Below are positions 16,932-24,729 of a DNA stretch of 64,000 nt, one piece after another. The position numbers were made by a program, and so were the translations under genes. The DNA is taken from assembly GCA_029256185.1 (NCBI GenBank), contig JAQSYI010000034.1, forward strand, positions 62,001 through 126,000, given 5' to 3'. A model generated the notes under the pieces. That model saw only the letters and a list, made by a program, of their open reading frames with translations, did not search any database and had not been told where the DNA came from. Every line of letters begins with the position of its first letter. The first letter of the stretch is position 1. This stretch comes from Paenibacillaceae bacterium. GTDB taxonomy: Bacteria > Bacillota > Bacilli > Paenibacillales > NBRC-103111.

Positions 16932-16964
16932 ATTGTAAGATCGGGAGTTTTGTGTAAAAACACA
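16932..16964 (-). promoter_or_regulatory. Candidate promoter and palindromic operator of locus 1
   Basis: Minus-strand TACAAT (plus 16932-16937) is a good -10, but the -35 at 17 bp (TTTTTA) is weak, as at activator-dependent promoters. The -35 overlaps a palindrome, TGTGT-AAAA-ACACA (16951-16964). A site for the adjacent AraC-type regulator is an inference. Confidence 0.4.
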
Positions 16965-17026
16965 CTGCAAAATTGTCATAATTCCCGGTTGTGCCGCAGA
17001 GTTCAACAATTCCCCCTCCGGGAGCA

Positions 17027-17075
17027 GGACAAAAACAAAGCCTGTACGCGGGGGATTCGTTCCCGCACACAGGCT
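17027..17075 (-). terminator. Terminator of the locus 1 regulator gene
   Basis: Minus-strand hairpin with arms AGCCTGT (17069-17075) and ACAGGCT (17039-17045) and an inner GCGGG/CCCGC pairing, followed by TTGTTTTTGT. It separates the regulator from the transporter operon. Confidence 0.85.
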
Positions 17076-17103
17076 CGCCGGTTTTGTTGCCTCTTTTCCC
17101 CCT

Positions 17104-19515
17104 TCAATCTGCCGCCCTACTTTCACCGGAGGCCTCCCCCTCTTTCCTCTCCAGCAGCATCTTCTGCCGGTATTCCTTGGGAGTTGCGCCGAATTGTTTC
17201 TTGAACATCTGAAAGAAGTAGCTTTGATTGGCATAGCCTACCTTTTCCGTAATGTCATTGACGGTATAATCCGTTGCTTCCAGCAGTGCTTTTGCTTTTG
17301 CCAGACGCTCGCGGTGAATATATTCATGCAGCGGGAGACCGGTAGTTTCGCGGAAGACCTTCTTCAAATGGGAGGCCTGCACCCGCAGCATATCCGCTGC
17401 CAGCACAGCTCCCAGGTTGAGATCCGCCAGGTGCTCATCCACGATTTCCTTGACGGCCTCCGTCAAAAGCGCATGAGCATGCCCTGTCTTCTCCTGTTTG
17501 CGGGAATGGATGATATCCATCAAGGCGTTCTCCAGGATTTGAAGCGCCTCAAATAGGGTCTCGCTCTCCAGAATCATGTCATACCATTGTTTGTTGTCCA
17601 AGGCCACCTGGAGGATGCCGTTCCGGTTAATATCCTGAATAGCCCGCATGATGCCGGAAACCACCGTGAACAGAGCTTGAATGATCTCGTTGTAAGCCAA
17701 TCCGGACAAAAGCTCTTCCATCTCCTTCAGCAGCATCCGGATGTGGTCCGCCCGGCCGGTTTTTAAGGCTTCCTCCATTCGCCTGTCCCAGGAGGGAAGA
17801 AGCTCCCGGTCCATCTCGCTTATTCTCCCCGCCTTGGTCATCTTTGCGGTAATTAATGACTTGAACCCGTATCTGAAGCGGAATTGCGCCATATCCTGCG
17901 CTCTGAAGTATGCTGTGGTCAATTGTCCGGCAGGCATGCTCATATCATCCACTGAAGCCGTTAGGGAAACATGATAATACGAATCGATGGACTGCTGAAT
18001 TGCGGCCAAAGCATCGCATAAGTCCGCTGTAATCCGGGTTTCCTCGGCCTCCTGTGCATCCTTCTCCCTGTTCCCCTCCCCGCTGCCGACCAATGCCACA
18101 ACCGCGAACTGGTCAGCCTGCATATACACCACACTGCAGGAATAGTGTTTGCCCAGCATCTCCTCGGCTATGTTGCAGACGGCAAACTTGATCAGCTTCT
18201 GGTCCGCAGCGGAGAAGGCCTCCTCGAAGAAGCGGAACCGGTCTATCCTCAGGATGCAGACCCGGTAAAGCCCCCTCTCCGGTAGAAGGTCGTCCCGGTC
18301 CTGAGCCGGAAAAATAAGCGCCATCTCTTCTCCTGTCATAGAAGCGCTGTCCATAAACCATTTGCGCAAATAATAGGATTGCATGCTGTTGGTTCTGCTG
18401 TCATATGCCTGCCGGAGCTGCTGCAGATGCTGTACCGCATCCTTGTAGTGATCACGGATTGCTCCAAATTCATCCCGGCTGCCGCCGCTTCTCCCACCCG
18501 GTGAAGATACGGACAGATCAGCCATAATGGAGGCTACAGGGCGGTAAAGGAACCTGGAGACCAATGCAGAAATCACCAGTGTCATCAGAATAAATACGCC
18601 AAGCAAGGTCATATACCACACCCAAAGCTTGTTTGTACTCTCATATACGGCGTTATAATCCTGATAGCTTGCCAGATGCCAGTTTCTGTTGCGTGAGCTT
18701 AGCACCGTTACAATCTGCTTCTCCCCATGGCTGTCTTCCTGAATATAGGTCAGCTTGCCCTCCTCCAGGCTGCCCACGGCACCCATCAACTGCTTCTCGT
18801 CCGCCTGATTGTCCTGATTGCTCTGCAGCACGATTCCATCCTGATCCGCTATGACCAGATTTCTTGTGGCATCATGATCCAGCAAGCGGATATTCTGCAG
18901 ATTCTCCAGCAGCCATTCGGCCCGGATGTTGAAGGCCATGACACTTCTGCCGCCGGCGCCCTGCAGAGGTCCGAAGATCAGGTAAGTGAATACCTGTCCG
19001 GAGCGTTCGGCAGCATTTTCCCGCTGCAGCGCAATCAGCCCTGAGCGGGGCGGGGTGTCGCCAACCTGCCGCAGATAAGCGGACAGCGCGCCATCCATGG
19101 AATCGTTATGGAAATCTCCCGTGTAACGGGTGGAGATGTACAGATCCAGATAAGGATTATAGACGATGATGGATTCGAGAAAGGGCGCAGAATTGATCCA
19201 GTTGTTCAGTCGGTCCAATCTGGGTGCAACGTCCGGATACTTAAGCGTTTTCATATTCATCAGAAATACGGAATCGGGATCAAAGAAGCTGCTGGTAGCC
19301 GACTGCATGACAATCTGGTTCATATACTGCACGTTATAGTCAATCTGCTGCAATACCTTCAAGTTGGCTCCTTCTTGAATTTGCAGGATGGTGCTCTTGG
19401 AGCGGAGGTAGATGGAAAAAGAAGAGATAACCAGTACCAACACCGTGAGCAGTGTAAGACTTAAGAGGATATGCATCAAATATTTTTTGCCGAACCAGGA
19501 ACGTATGGCCTTCAT
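17104..19515 (-). CDS. Membrane-anchored AraC-family regulator, YesS type (locus 1)
   Basis: An 803-residue one-component sensor and transcription factor. A membrane helix at ~12-33 and a second at ~290-315 flank an extracellular sensing region (Cache-like, ~40-285); a cytoplasmic linker follows, and the last ~100 residues are an AraC-type double helix-turn-helix (LGAVLAADMLRVQASHLKKVF and ITEKVGYANQSYFFQMFKKQFG...TPKEYRQ). This is the architecture of B. subtilis YesS. Start 19515 (MKAIRSWF) has GGGGG nearby; an ATG at 19545 lacks a ribosome site. It lies directly upstream of the LplB/YtcP/LplA/beta-helix operon, which it probably activates in response to an extracellular saccharide. Confidence 0.88.
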   Translation of the reverse strand: MKAIRSWFGKKYLMHILLSLTLLTVLVLVISSFSIYLRSKSTILQIQEGANLKVLQQIDYNVQYMNQIVMQSATSSFFDPDSVFLMNMKTLKYPDVAPRLDRLNNWINSAPFLESIIVYNPYLDLYISTRYTGDFHNDSMDGALSAYLRQVGDTPPRSGLIALQRENAAERSGQVFTYLIFGPLQGAGGRSVMAFNIRAEWLLENLQNIRLLDHDATRNLVIADQDGIVLQSNQDNQADEKQLMGAVGSLEEGKLTYIQEDSHGEKQIVTVLSSRNRNWHLASYQDYNAVYESTNKLWVWYMTLLGVFILMTLVISALVSRFLYRPVASIMADLSVSSPGGRSGGSRDEFGAIRDHYKDAVQHLQQLRQAYDSRTNSMQSYYLRKWFMDSASMTGEEMALIFPAQDRDDLLPERGLYRVCILRIDRFRFFEEAFSAADQKLIKFAVCNIAEEMLGKHYSCSVVYMQADQFAVVALVGSGEGNREKDAQEAEETRITADLCDALAAIQQSIDSYYHVSLTASVDDMSMPAGQLTTAYFRAQDMAQFRFRYGFKSLITAKMTKAGRISEMDRELLPSWDRRMEEALKTGRADHIRMLLKEMEELLSGLAYNEIIQALFTVVSGIMRAIQDINRNGILQVALDNKQWYDMILESETLFEALQILENALMDIIHSRKQEKTGHAHALLTEAVKEIVDEHLADLNLGAVLAADMLRVQASHLKKVFRETTGLPLHEYIHRERLAKAKALLEATDYTVNDITEKVGYANQSYFFQMFKKQFGATPKEYRQKMLLERKEGEASGESRAAD

Positions 19516-19716
19516 CAGAATCCCCCAATGCACATGATGTTCCATGTGGCGTATTCGTTGTTTCTTATTGTAATTTTACATCATCACAATCCGCAAAGGG
19601 TGTAAACTGTAATTTTGATGCAAAGCTGTAATAATGCCCTCTCTCCCGCATTGCTGCAAGCCGGCCATTTCCTATAGAAAAAACATTCGACAACTTAGTG
19701 ACATTCTCGATTTTCC

Positions 19717-19735
19717 CGAACACATGTTCTATAAT
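19717..19735 (+). promoter_or_regulatory. LexA (DinR) box overlapping a TATAAT -10
   Basis: CGAACACATGTTCT (19717-19730) matches the Gram-positive LexA consensus CGAACRNRYGTTYC at 13 of 14 positions, and its last base begins TATAAT (19730-19735). A second, related TATAAT lies at 19787-19792 (GTGCTATAATACTTTTA versus TTCTATAATCTTTTTA), so the promoter region seems duplicated. The box is 82 nt before the coiled-coil gene at 19813. Confidence 0.65.
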
Positions 19736-19812
19736 CTTTTTATAGCACTTATTACTCAAACTTAACCGCTGCGTCAAATCATGTGCTATAATACTTTTAA
19801 AGCGAGGTGCGT

Positions 19813-20253
19813 ATGGCAATGGAAGAATTGCTGCAACGGATTTTAACCGAGGTGCAAGACATTAAACAAGGGCAACAAGAGATGAACGAGCGTCTCACCC
19901 GGCTGGAGAGCGGCCAAGTTCGGCTGGAGAGCCGCCAAGCTCAGTTGGAAGAAGGCCAAGTACGGCTGGAGAGCCGCCAAGCCCAGTTGGAGGAAGGCCA
20001 AGTACGGCTGGAGAGCCGCCAAGCCCAGTTGGAGGAAAATCAACTGCGGCTGGAGCAGAAGGTGGATGGAATTTATCAGGCTGTAGTACGGATTGAAGAA
20101 GGACAGCCCCTGGATATATTCGCCCTGCTGGAGAATATTGACCGGAAGCTGGACCGCCGGGATTCCGAGATTGCCGTGCTGAACAAGCGGGTGTTCAAGC
20201 TGGAGTCCGACATGGAACGCTGGAGCCATCAGCAGGACAGATCATCGATTTAG
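19813..20253 (+). CDS. Small coiled-coil protein with 14-residue repeats
   Basis: A 146-residue acidic, Gln/Glu/Arg-rich protein of unknown function. Residues ~37-78 are three near-identical 14-residue copies of RLESRQAQLEEGQV, two heptads each, inside a continuous coiled coil; a second helical part (IFALLENIDRKLDRRDSEIAVLNKRVFKLESDMERW) looks like a trimerising coiled coil. No signal peptide or membrane helix is seen. Start ATG 19813 or 19819 (GAGG upstream of both). It stands alone between a divergent regulator and a terminator. The LexA-type box upstream suggests SOS control. Related short tandem-heptad proteins are common in bacilli but I cannot name a function. Confidence 0.75.
   Translation: MAMEELLQRILTEVQDIKQGQQEMNERLTRLESGQVRLESRQAQLEEGQVRLESRQAQLEEGQVRLESRQAQLEENQLRLEQKVDGIYQAVVRIEEGQPLDIFALLENIDRKLDRRDSEIAVLNKRVFKLESDMERWSHQQDRSSI
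19921..20046 (+). repeat. 42-bp in-frame tandem repeat, 3 copies
   Basis: Units at 19921, 19963 and 20005, each starting CGGCTGGAG, differ by only a few bases. 42 bp keeps frame, so copy number change would lengthen or shorten the coiled coil by 14 residues without breaking the protein. Confidence 0.92.
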
Positions 20254-20286
20254 GCAAGCTTGGATTCCCGGAATGATCGGACAGTG

Positions 20287-20336
20287 AGCAGGAAAGACCC
20301 TCTGGAGGCGCACCCCTCCGGAGGGTCTTTCCTGCT
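20287..20336 (+). terminator. Terminator after the coiled-coil gene
   Basis: A very long stem: AGCAGGAAAGACCCTC (20287-20302) with GAGGGTCTTTCCTGCT (20321-20336), plus an inner GGAGG/CCTCC. The T-rich CTTTCC lies within the descending arm. Confidence 0.75.
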
Positions 20337-20416
20337 AAAAACCCCCGTGTGATGCCGCAGTTTTTTACCCGGCCAGAAAAGCCGCCAATTTATTTTTTTC
20401 CGGCAATCAATCCATG

Positions 20417-20422
20417 TATAAT
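20417..20422 (+). promoter_or_regulatory. TATAAT -10 element before the phosphoesterase gene
   Basis: TATAAT preceded by TG (extended -10), 45 nt before the ATG at 20467. A recognisable -35 is lacking, which is common for extended -10 promoters. Confidence 0.5.
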
Positions 20423-20466
20423 ATAGCTAGACATATGCGCGCGCAAAAGGAGGCATCCCCACTTAC

Positions 20467-21507
20467 ATGAACAGACGTGGGTTTATCAAATGGCTGTTGG
20501 CCGGGCTGGTATTTCTGTTTGGCGCAGGCTCATTTTTATTCCGCAAGCTAACCGAAGACGATGCCCCCTCTATGACGGCGCCCTCCGCCCCTCCCGCTGC
20601 TGCACCAGAGCCTGCTGCAAGTACTGCTCCTCCGTCTCCTGAGCCCACACCCCGGGAGAAGGGCGCGCTGCTCTTATCTCTTTATCTGCTAAGCGATATC
20701 CACATGATTGACTCCCAGCCCATCATTGACAAACTGCACAAAGCTCTCAAGGACATCACCAGCATGGACGGCAAGTTGGAGGCCATTGTCATGGGCGGGG
20801 ACCTGACTACCTATGCCAGAGACTCCGATTACAAGCTGCTGCGCAACGCCCTGAACCAGTATAAGCTTCCTGCCATGTACGGCAACATGGGCAACCACGA
20901 ATATTATGATATCTGGATTGATAAAAACGGGGGCTGGAGCACCGAGACTATGCCGAACGGCAAAACCGATGCACAGGCGCGCAACCGGTTCATGAAGTTT
21001 ATGGGTATTGATAAGCCTTATTCGGAAGCCTGGGTGAATGGGATTCATCTGATCATGCTCTCCCAGGATACCTATGTTCAAGAGAAATCCGATGTTGGAG
21101 AAGGCGCATGGTACTCGGATGAACAGCTTGCCTGGCTGAAGAAGACGCTGGAGCCCCATGCCGACGGCAGCCCCGCCCTTGTCTTCATCCACCAGCCGCT
21201 GCCGGCGGCAGGCTCCGACGGGGGCAGCCACCGCCTGATTCGCGCCAATGCCTTCCGTGAGATTCTGAAGCCCTATTCCAACCTGTTCGTATTCTCCGGA
21301 CACACCCATCAGGATCTGAACCTGCCTAACCGGTACGCGAAGGAAACCTTCCACTGGTTTATGAATGCATCGGTGGGCAAAACCCGCGGGGAGCTTTCCC
21401 AAGGAATGTATATCCAGATTTACGAGGGGGCTGTCACCGTCCGGGGCCGGGAATTCACCAACAATACATGGATAGCTCCGGCAGACTGGGATATTCCCCT
21501 GGTATAA
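20467..21507 (+). CDS. Membrane-anchored or exported metallophosphoesterase
   Basis: A calcineurin-like phosphoesterase with two metals. The N-terminus MNRRGFIKW plus a hydrophobic helix (~9-25) is an export or anchor signal, with an RR pair that resembles but does not fully meet a Tat motif. An Ala/Pro-rich spacer (~35-62) leads to the catalytic domain with all five family motifs: SDIHMID, GGDLTT, GNHEY, FIHQP and FSGHTHQD. So it likely acts outside the membrane; the substrate is unknown. The 13-nt gap between AAAGGAGG and the ATG is long, but no better start exists. It is followed 38 nt later by a hypothetical gene and then a glycerophosphodiesterase. Confidence 0.9.
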   Translation: MNRRGFIKWLLAGLVFLFGAGSFLFRKLTEDDAPSMTAPSAPPAAAPEPAASTAPPSPEPTPREKGALLLSLYLLSDIHMIDSQPIIDKLHKALKDITSMDGKLEAIVMGGDLTTYARDSDYKLLRNALNQYKLPAMYGNMGNHEYYDIWIDKNGGWSTETMPNGKTDAQARNRFMKFMGIDKPYSEAWVNGIHLIMLSQDTYVQEKSDVGEGAWYSDEQLAWLKKTLEPHADGSPALVFIHQPLPAAGSDGGSHRLIRANAFREILKPYSNLFVFSGHTHQDLNLPNRYAKETFHWFMNASVGKTRGELSQGMYIQIYEGAVTVRGREFTNNTWIAPADWDIPLV

Positions 21508-21545
21508 ACTGTGGATGGACCAATTTAATATAAAGGAGCATTACG

Positions 21546-22160
21546 ATGGCCTGGAGTGAATTGCAGCAAATCCCCAACGAATATAATGAGCAGTTCAAAG
21601 CAATCGACGACAGCCTGATCCGGCTGCTGCTGGAGCGGAAAAGTCTGGCCAAAGGCAAACATATTTTCCCGCCGAGGGAGATTATGGAGGAATGGACGGT
21701 CCGCTACGGAATGGATATTTCCCATGTGAGCTGGCTGCTTCACTCTCTTAACGAAGGCAGTGAGCCGGCAATGCCAGTCAAGCCGCGGGATCTGCTGGGA
21801 GTGCTGCCGATTATGCGCAAATCTGTGGTGGAGGGGGTAGAATTTCTGCTGACCCACAGCATGCAGCACGCCAATGGAAGTGAGGTGTATGTGGAGATCC
21901 AGCACCTGGAGAGTGAAGAGCAGTCCATCCATCTCCGCCCCAGGCTGCTGCTGGAGGTGCGGGGGCCACAGCAACGGCAATACAGCGTCCGAAGGTCCGG
22001 CTCCCATGGCAGCAACCTGCACGCCCAATTGCGCTTTATGGTTACCCCCCGGCTGCCTGACAATCTGGGGGAAGTGCGTTTTGCCTTGATCCCTTTCGCT
22101 ATCCCGGCGGAAGTGCCGCTGAAGGAGCTTATCTTGGATAAGGATGTTTACTTTGAGTAG
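21546..22160 (+). CDS. Hypothetical cytoplasmic protein
   Basis: A 204-residue protein I do not recognise. The first 50 residues form a helix with a pattern like the first helix of AroQ chorismate mutases (FKAIDDSLIRLLLERKSLAKGKHIFPP), but the rest does not continue that fold: a beta-rich second half (VYVEIQHLESEEQSIHLRPRLLLEVRG; LHAQLRFMVTPRLPD) follows. No signal or membrane helix is visible. ATG 21546 has AAGGAG 7 nt upstream. Ten nt separate it from the glycerophosphodiesterase gene, so the two are probably cotranscribed with the phosphoesterase gene. Confidence 0.75.
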   Translation: MAWSELQQIPNEYNEQFKAIDDSLIRLLLERKSLAKGKHIFPPREIMEEWTVRYGMDISHVSWLLHSLNEGSEPAMPVKPRDLLGVLPIMRKSVVEGVEFLLTHSMQHANGSEVYVEIQHLESEEQSIHLRPRLLLEVRGPQQRQYSVRRSGSHGSNLHAQLRFMVTPRLPDNLGEVRFALIPFAIPAEVPLKELILDKDVYFE

Positions 22161-22169
22161 TGGGAGAAG

Positions 22170-22895
22170 ATGCCCGTGAGTCCTTTCATTTATGCCCATA
22201 GAGGCGCTTCCGGCCACGCGCCGGAGAATACGATGGCTGCTTTCATCCTGGCTGTGGAGCAAGGGGCAGACGGGATTGAATTGGATGTGCAGATGACTGC
22301 AGACGGCCGCCTTGTTGTCATTCATGACGAAACCCTGGACCGGACCACCAACGGACAGGGCCTGATCGTCCAGCACACTTATGACCAACTCCGCAATCTG
22401 GATGCCAGCTTTACCTTCCCGGCTTATCAGGGGGAAGGAATTCCTCTGCTGTCCCAGGTGCTGGAGTTGCTCGCTCCTACCGCATTGGAACTGAACATTG
22501 AGCTGAAGAACGGCATTGTGCCATACGATGGAATGGAAGAAGCCGCTGTACGGCTGGTCAGGGAGTACGGTATGTCAAGCCGCGTTGTCTTCTCGTCGTT
22601 CAACCATTACAGCGTAGTCCAGCTGACCCGGTTGGCCCCGGAGATCGAAGCGGCCATCCTCTATGAAGCCGGGCTGTACCGGCCTTGGGAATATGCCGCA
22701 GGCTTGGGCGCCCGGGCGCTTCACCCTTATTTCTACAGTGTCACTCCGGAGATTGCCGCGAACGCGCGGCTGGCCGGCATTCGAGTGCGTCCCTGGACCG
22801 TCAACAACGAGGCGGACTTTCGCCGCCTGGCCCGGGCAGGCGTGGACGCTGTCATCACCAACTATCCGGGACACTTCAAGTCTTTGCAGCTGTAA
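22170..22895 (+). CDS. Cytoplasmic glycerophosphodiester phosphodiesterase
   Basis: A 241-residue GDPD of the UgpQ type that hydrolyses glycerophosphodiesters to glycerol-3-phosphate and an alcohol. Motifs: the catalytic AHRGASGHAPENTMAAF (His and Arg-Gly near the N-terminus), ELDVQMTADGRLVVIHDETLDRTTNG (metal-binding Glu/Asp and second catalytic His), ELNIELKN, and the C-terminal WTVNNEADFRRLARAGVDAVITNYP. No signal peptide. ATG 22170 is only 3 nt from GGGAG; GTG 22176 (9 nt) is an equally good start. Last gene of its operon; a palindromic repeat follows. Confidence 0.94.
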   Translation: MPVSPFIYAHRGASGHAPENTMAAFILAVEQGADGIELDVQMTADGRLVVIHDETLDRTTNGQGLIVQHTYDQLRNLDASFTFPAYQGEGIPLLSQVLELLAPTALELNIELKNGIVPYDGMEEAAVRLVREYGMSSRVVFSSFNHYSVVQLTRLAPEIEAAILYEAGLYRPWEYAAGLGARALHPYFYSVTPEIAANARLAGIRVRPWTVNNEADFRRLARAGVDAVITNYPGHFKSLQL

Positions 22896-22917
22896 AAATT
22901 CCGTGTTTTTGAGGCTG

Positions 22918-22997
22918 TTCGAGGATAAACGCCTGACGATGCCGTGCGTTTGTCAAGAAGTCGAGCCGCTTCCCCGTTTATACTTGCTGAGACTTCC
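22918..22997. repeat. Dispersed palindromic element, copy A
   Basis: About 80 bp lying between convergent gene ends. Outer arms GATAAACG and CGTTTATA; inner hairpin GAAG-tcgagccg-CTTC. It aligns along its whole length with the element at 58263-58353, lacking a roughly 10-nt segment in the central loop. Confidence 0.85.
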
Positions 22998-23015
22998 AAC
23001 AAGGGGCAGCCTCTT

Positions 23016-24470
23016 TTACCGTTTTGTGTAGAAATTCTGGGTGTAATACACCTCAAGCTTTCCTCCAAAAGCAACGCCCACGCCTAATTCCGCCATATTT
23101 TCGTCCAAGAGATTCTCTCTGTGCCCGGTCCGGGAATTCAACCAGCCGAAATGCGCTTCGAACGCATCCGTCTGTCCCGCAGCGATATTCTCGGCATACC
23201 CGCTATAGCGGATTCCCGCCTGCACCGCCCTGTCCCACGGCTCCTGCCCTGCAGGATTGGTATGCTCAAAATATCCCGAGGCTTGCATATCCTCGCTATG
23301 GACTCTCGCTACCCGGGCAACCTGATCGTTCCACACGAAGGGAGAGAGCCCCCTTGCCGCTCTAGCTGCATTCGCCAAATCGAAAATTTCCTGCTCATAG
23401 CTGTCACGCAAACGAAGGCTCGGCTCGCTGTAGAAGGCAGCAAGGCCTTGCTCCGTTTCTTCTGCAATCAATTGGATTCCAGCTACGGCATCCCCATCCT
23501 GGGTATCGTAATAGAAGGTGGCATAGGCCTTCCCCAACTGGTAGACATCACTTTCACCGTCTGAACCCAGCGTGAAGCGGGTACGCCCCTTCAGAATGAA
23601 AGCAAGAGGATCACCCAGCACGGAGGCGATTTGGGAACGGCTCATTTCAGGCTTAATGTCCGCGGAAACTCTCCAATCCTTGCCCGAGGTGAACAGGCCG
23701 ACCACTTGTCCGTTCCGGATTCCAATCTGGGTGTAATGAAGCGGATCACGGTTGTAGATGTACCAATCGAAGCCGTATTTGCTTAAATCCCGGCGTGCGG
23801 GCTGCCCCAGCTCGGCCAAGACGAACGCCTCCGTATCACCGAGGGATATGCCCCGCACCTGCTGCTCCCCGTTCAATCCCGGAGGCTCGGGCAAAGCCTG
23901 AACCGCAAGTCCTCTCATCTTAGCGTTCTGCAGGAATTGGACAGCCTCCGCTCTGGTTAAAGGGTCCGCTGCCGCATAGCCCTCCACAGTAGCCGAGGTT
24001 TTTCCCTGGGAGAAGCCCTTGTCCAGCAAATATTGAACAGCACCATCCACAGACAGCCGCTGTCCTGCAACCCCGGCCACCAGCCGGGCAACATGACCCC
24101 GGTTGTATTGGGCAGCGTCCGGATTTAACAATAACGGCCAATTGCGGTCCTTGGCAAAAGTGTAATAGCCGGCATACCATGCTTCCCCTGCTGCCGCTCC
24201 GGAAACCGTACCCGCCTCCGGAAATGCCCGGATCAGCATCGCCAGAAACTCCGGCTCGGAGACCAGAGCCTCCGGCTTGAACGTGCCGTCTTCGTATCCG
24301 TCCACAATCCCCTGAGCAGCCGCCCATTCGATCGTCTTTTTGGCCCAATGATTCCCTGTATCTCTAAAAACAGCCGCCTGAGTTACACTTTCCCCGGCCG
24401 GCCATAACAACGATGATAATAAAATGAACCCGCCGGCAATTGTCAGCCATTTGCTTTTCCAACTGTTCAA
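23016..24470 (-). CDS. Secreted SLH-domain protein with C-terminal CAP domain
   Basis: A 484-residue secreted wall protein. Signal peptide ~1-32; SLH-type repeats from ~35 (VFRDTGNHWAKKTIEWAAAQGIVDGYEDGTFKPEALVSEPEF), at least two further degenerate copies to ~190 (AADPLTRAEAVQFLQ); a middle domain like the N-terminal CAP-associated domain (~205-350, ISLGDTEAFVLAELGQPARR); and a CAP/SCP domain (~360-484) with HSEDMQASGYFEHTNPAG, AENIAAGQ and GHRENLLDENMAELGVGVA. SLH modules bind pyruvylated secondary wall polymer; B. subtilis YkwD is a CAP relative of unknown reaction. The start is TTG 24470, with GGGGG 8 nt upstream. Monocistronic. Confidence 0.9.
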   Translation of the reverse strand: MNSWKSKWLTIAGGFILLSSLLWPAGESVTQAAVFRDTGNHWAKKTIEWAAAQGIVDGYEDGTFKPEALVSEPEFLAMLIRAFPEAGTVSGAAAGEAWYAGYYTFAKDRNWPLLLNPDAAQYNRGHVARLVAGVAGQRLSVDGAVQYLLDKGFSQGKTSATVEGYAAADPLTRAEAVQFLQNAKMRGLAVQALPEPPGLNGEQQVRGISLGDTEAFVLAELGQPARRDLSKYGFDWYIYNRDPLHYTQIGIRNGQVVGLFTSGKDWRVSADIKPEMSRSQIASVLGDPLAFILKGRTRFTLGSDGESDVYQLGKAYATFYYDTQDGDAVAGIQLIAEETEQGLAAFYSEPSLRLRDSYEQEIFDLANAARAARGLSPFVWNDQVARVARVHSEDMQASGYFEHTNPAGQEPWDRAVQAGIRYSGYAENIAAGQTDAFEAHFGWLNSRTGHRENLLDENMAELGVGVAFGGKLEVYYTQNFYTKR

Positions 24471-24558
24471 TCCTTCTGCCCCCTGTTGGAGAATTCATGT
24501 TCTATCCTGAAATAGCACTGGTCCCTGCCGCAGGCCGGATGGTGTTATGGAAGCCTGG

Positions 24559-24577
24559 AAACCGGCAAAGCCGGTTT
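24559..24577. other. Short perfect hairpin
   Basis: AAACCGGC-AAA-GCCGGTTT, 8-bp stem with a 3-nt loop, in the 259-bp gap between the glycosylation operon and the SLH/CAP gene. No T-tract on either strand, so a terminator role is doubtful; it could cap the upstream operon transcript. Confidence 0.4.
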
Positions 24578-24729
24578 GAGGGTCTTCTTCGACATTTCAT
24601 CGGTCTTCGGTGCCCCGAATAGCGGCGGCATGGTTGGCTACCTCCATTGTAAACAGGGAAAGGCAAAAAGAGAACAGGGTAATTCGGCAAAATGTGACAA
24701 GATTCACGATTTATATGAATTATTTTCGA

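Noticed and set aside
19565..19819. 84-codon minus-strand frame
   Set aside because: It spans the divergent promoter region with the LexA box, has no ribosome site and no recognisable domain.
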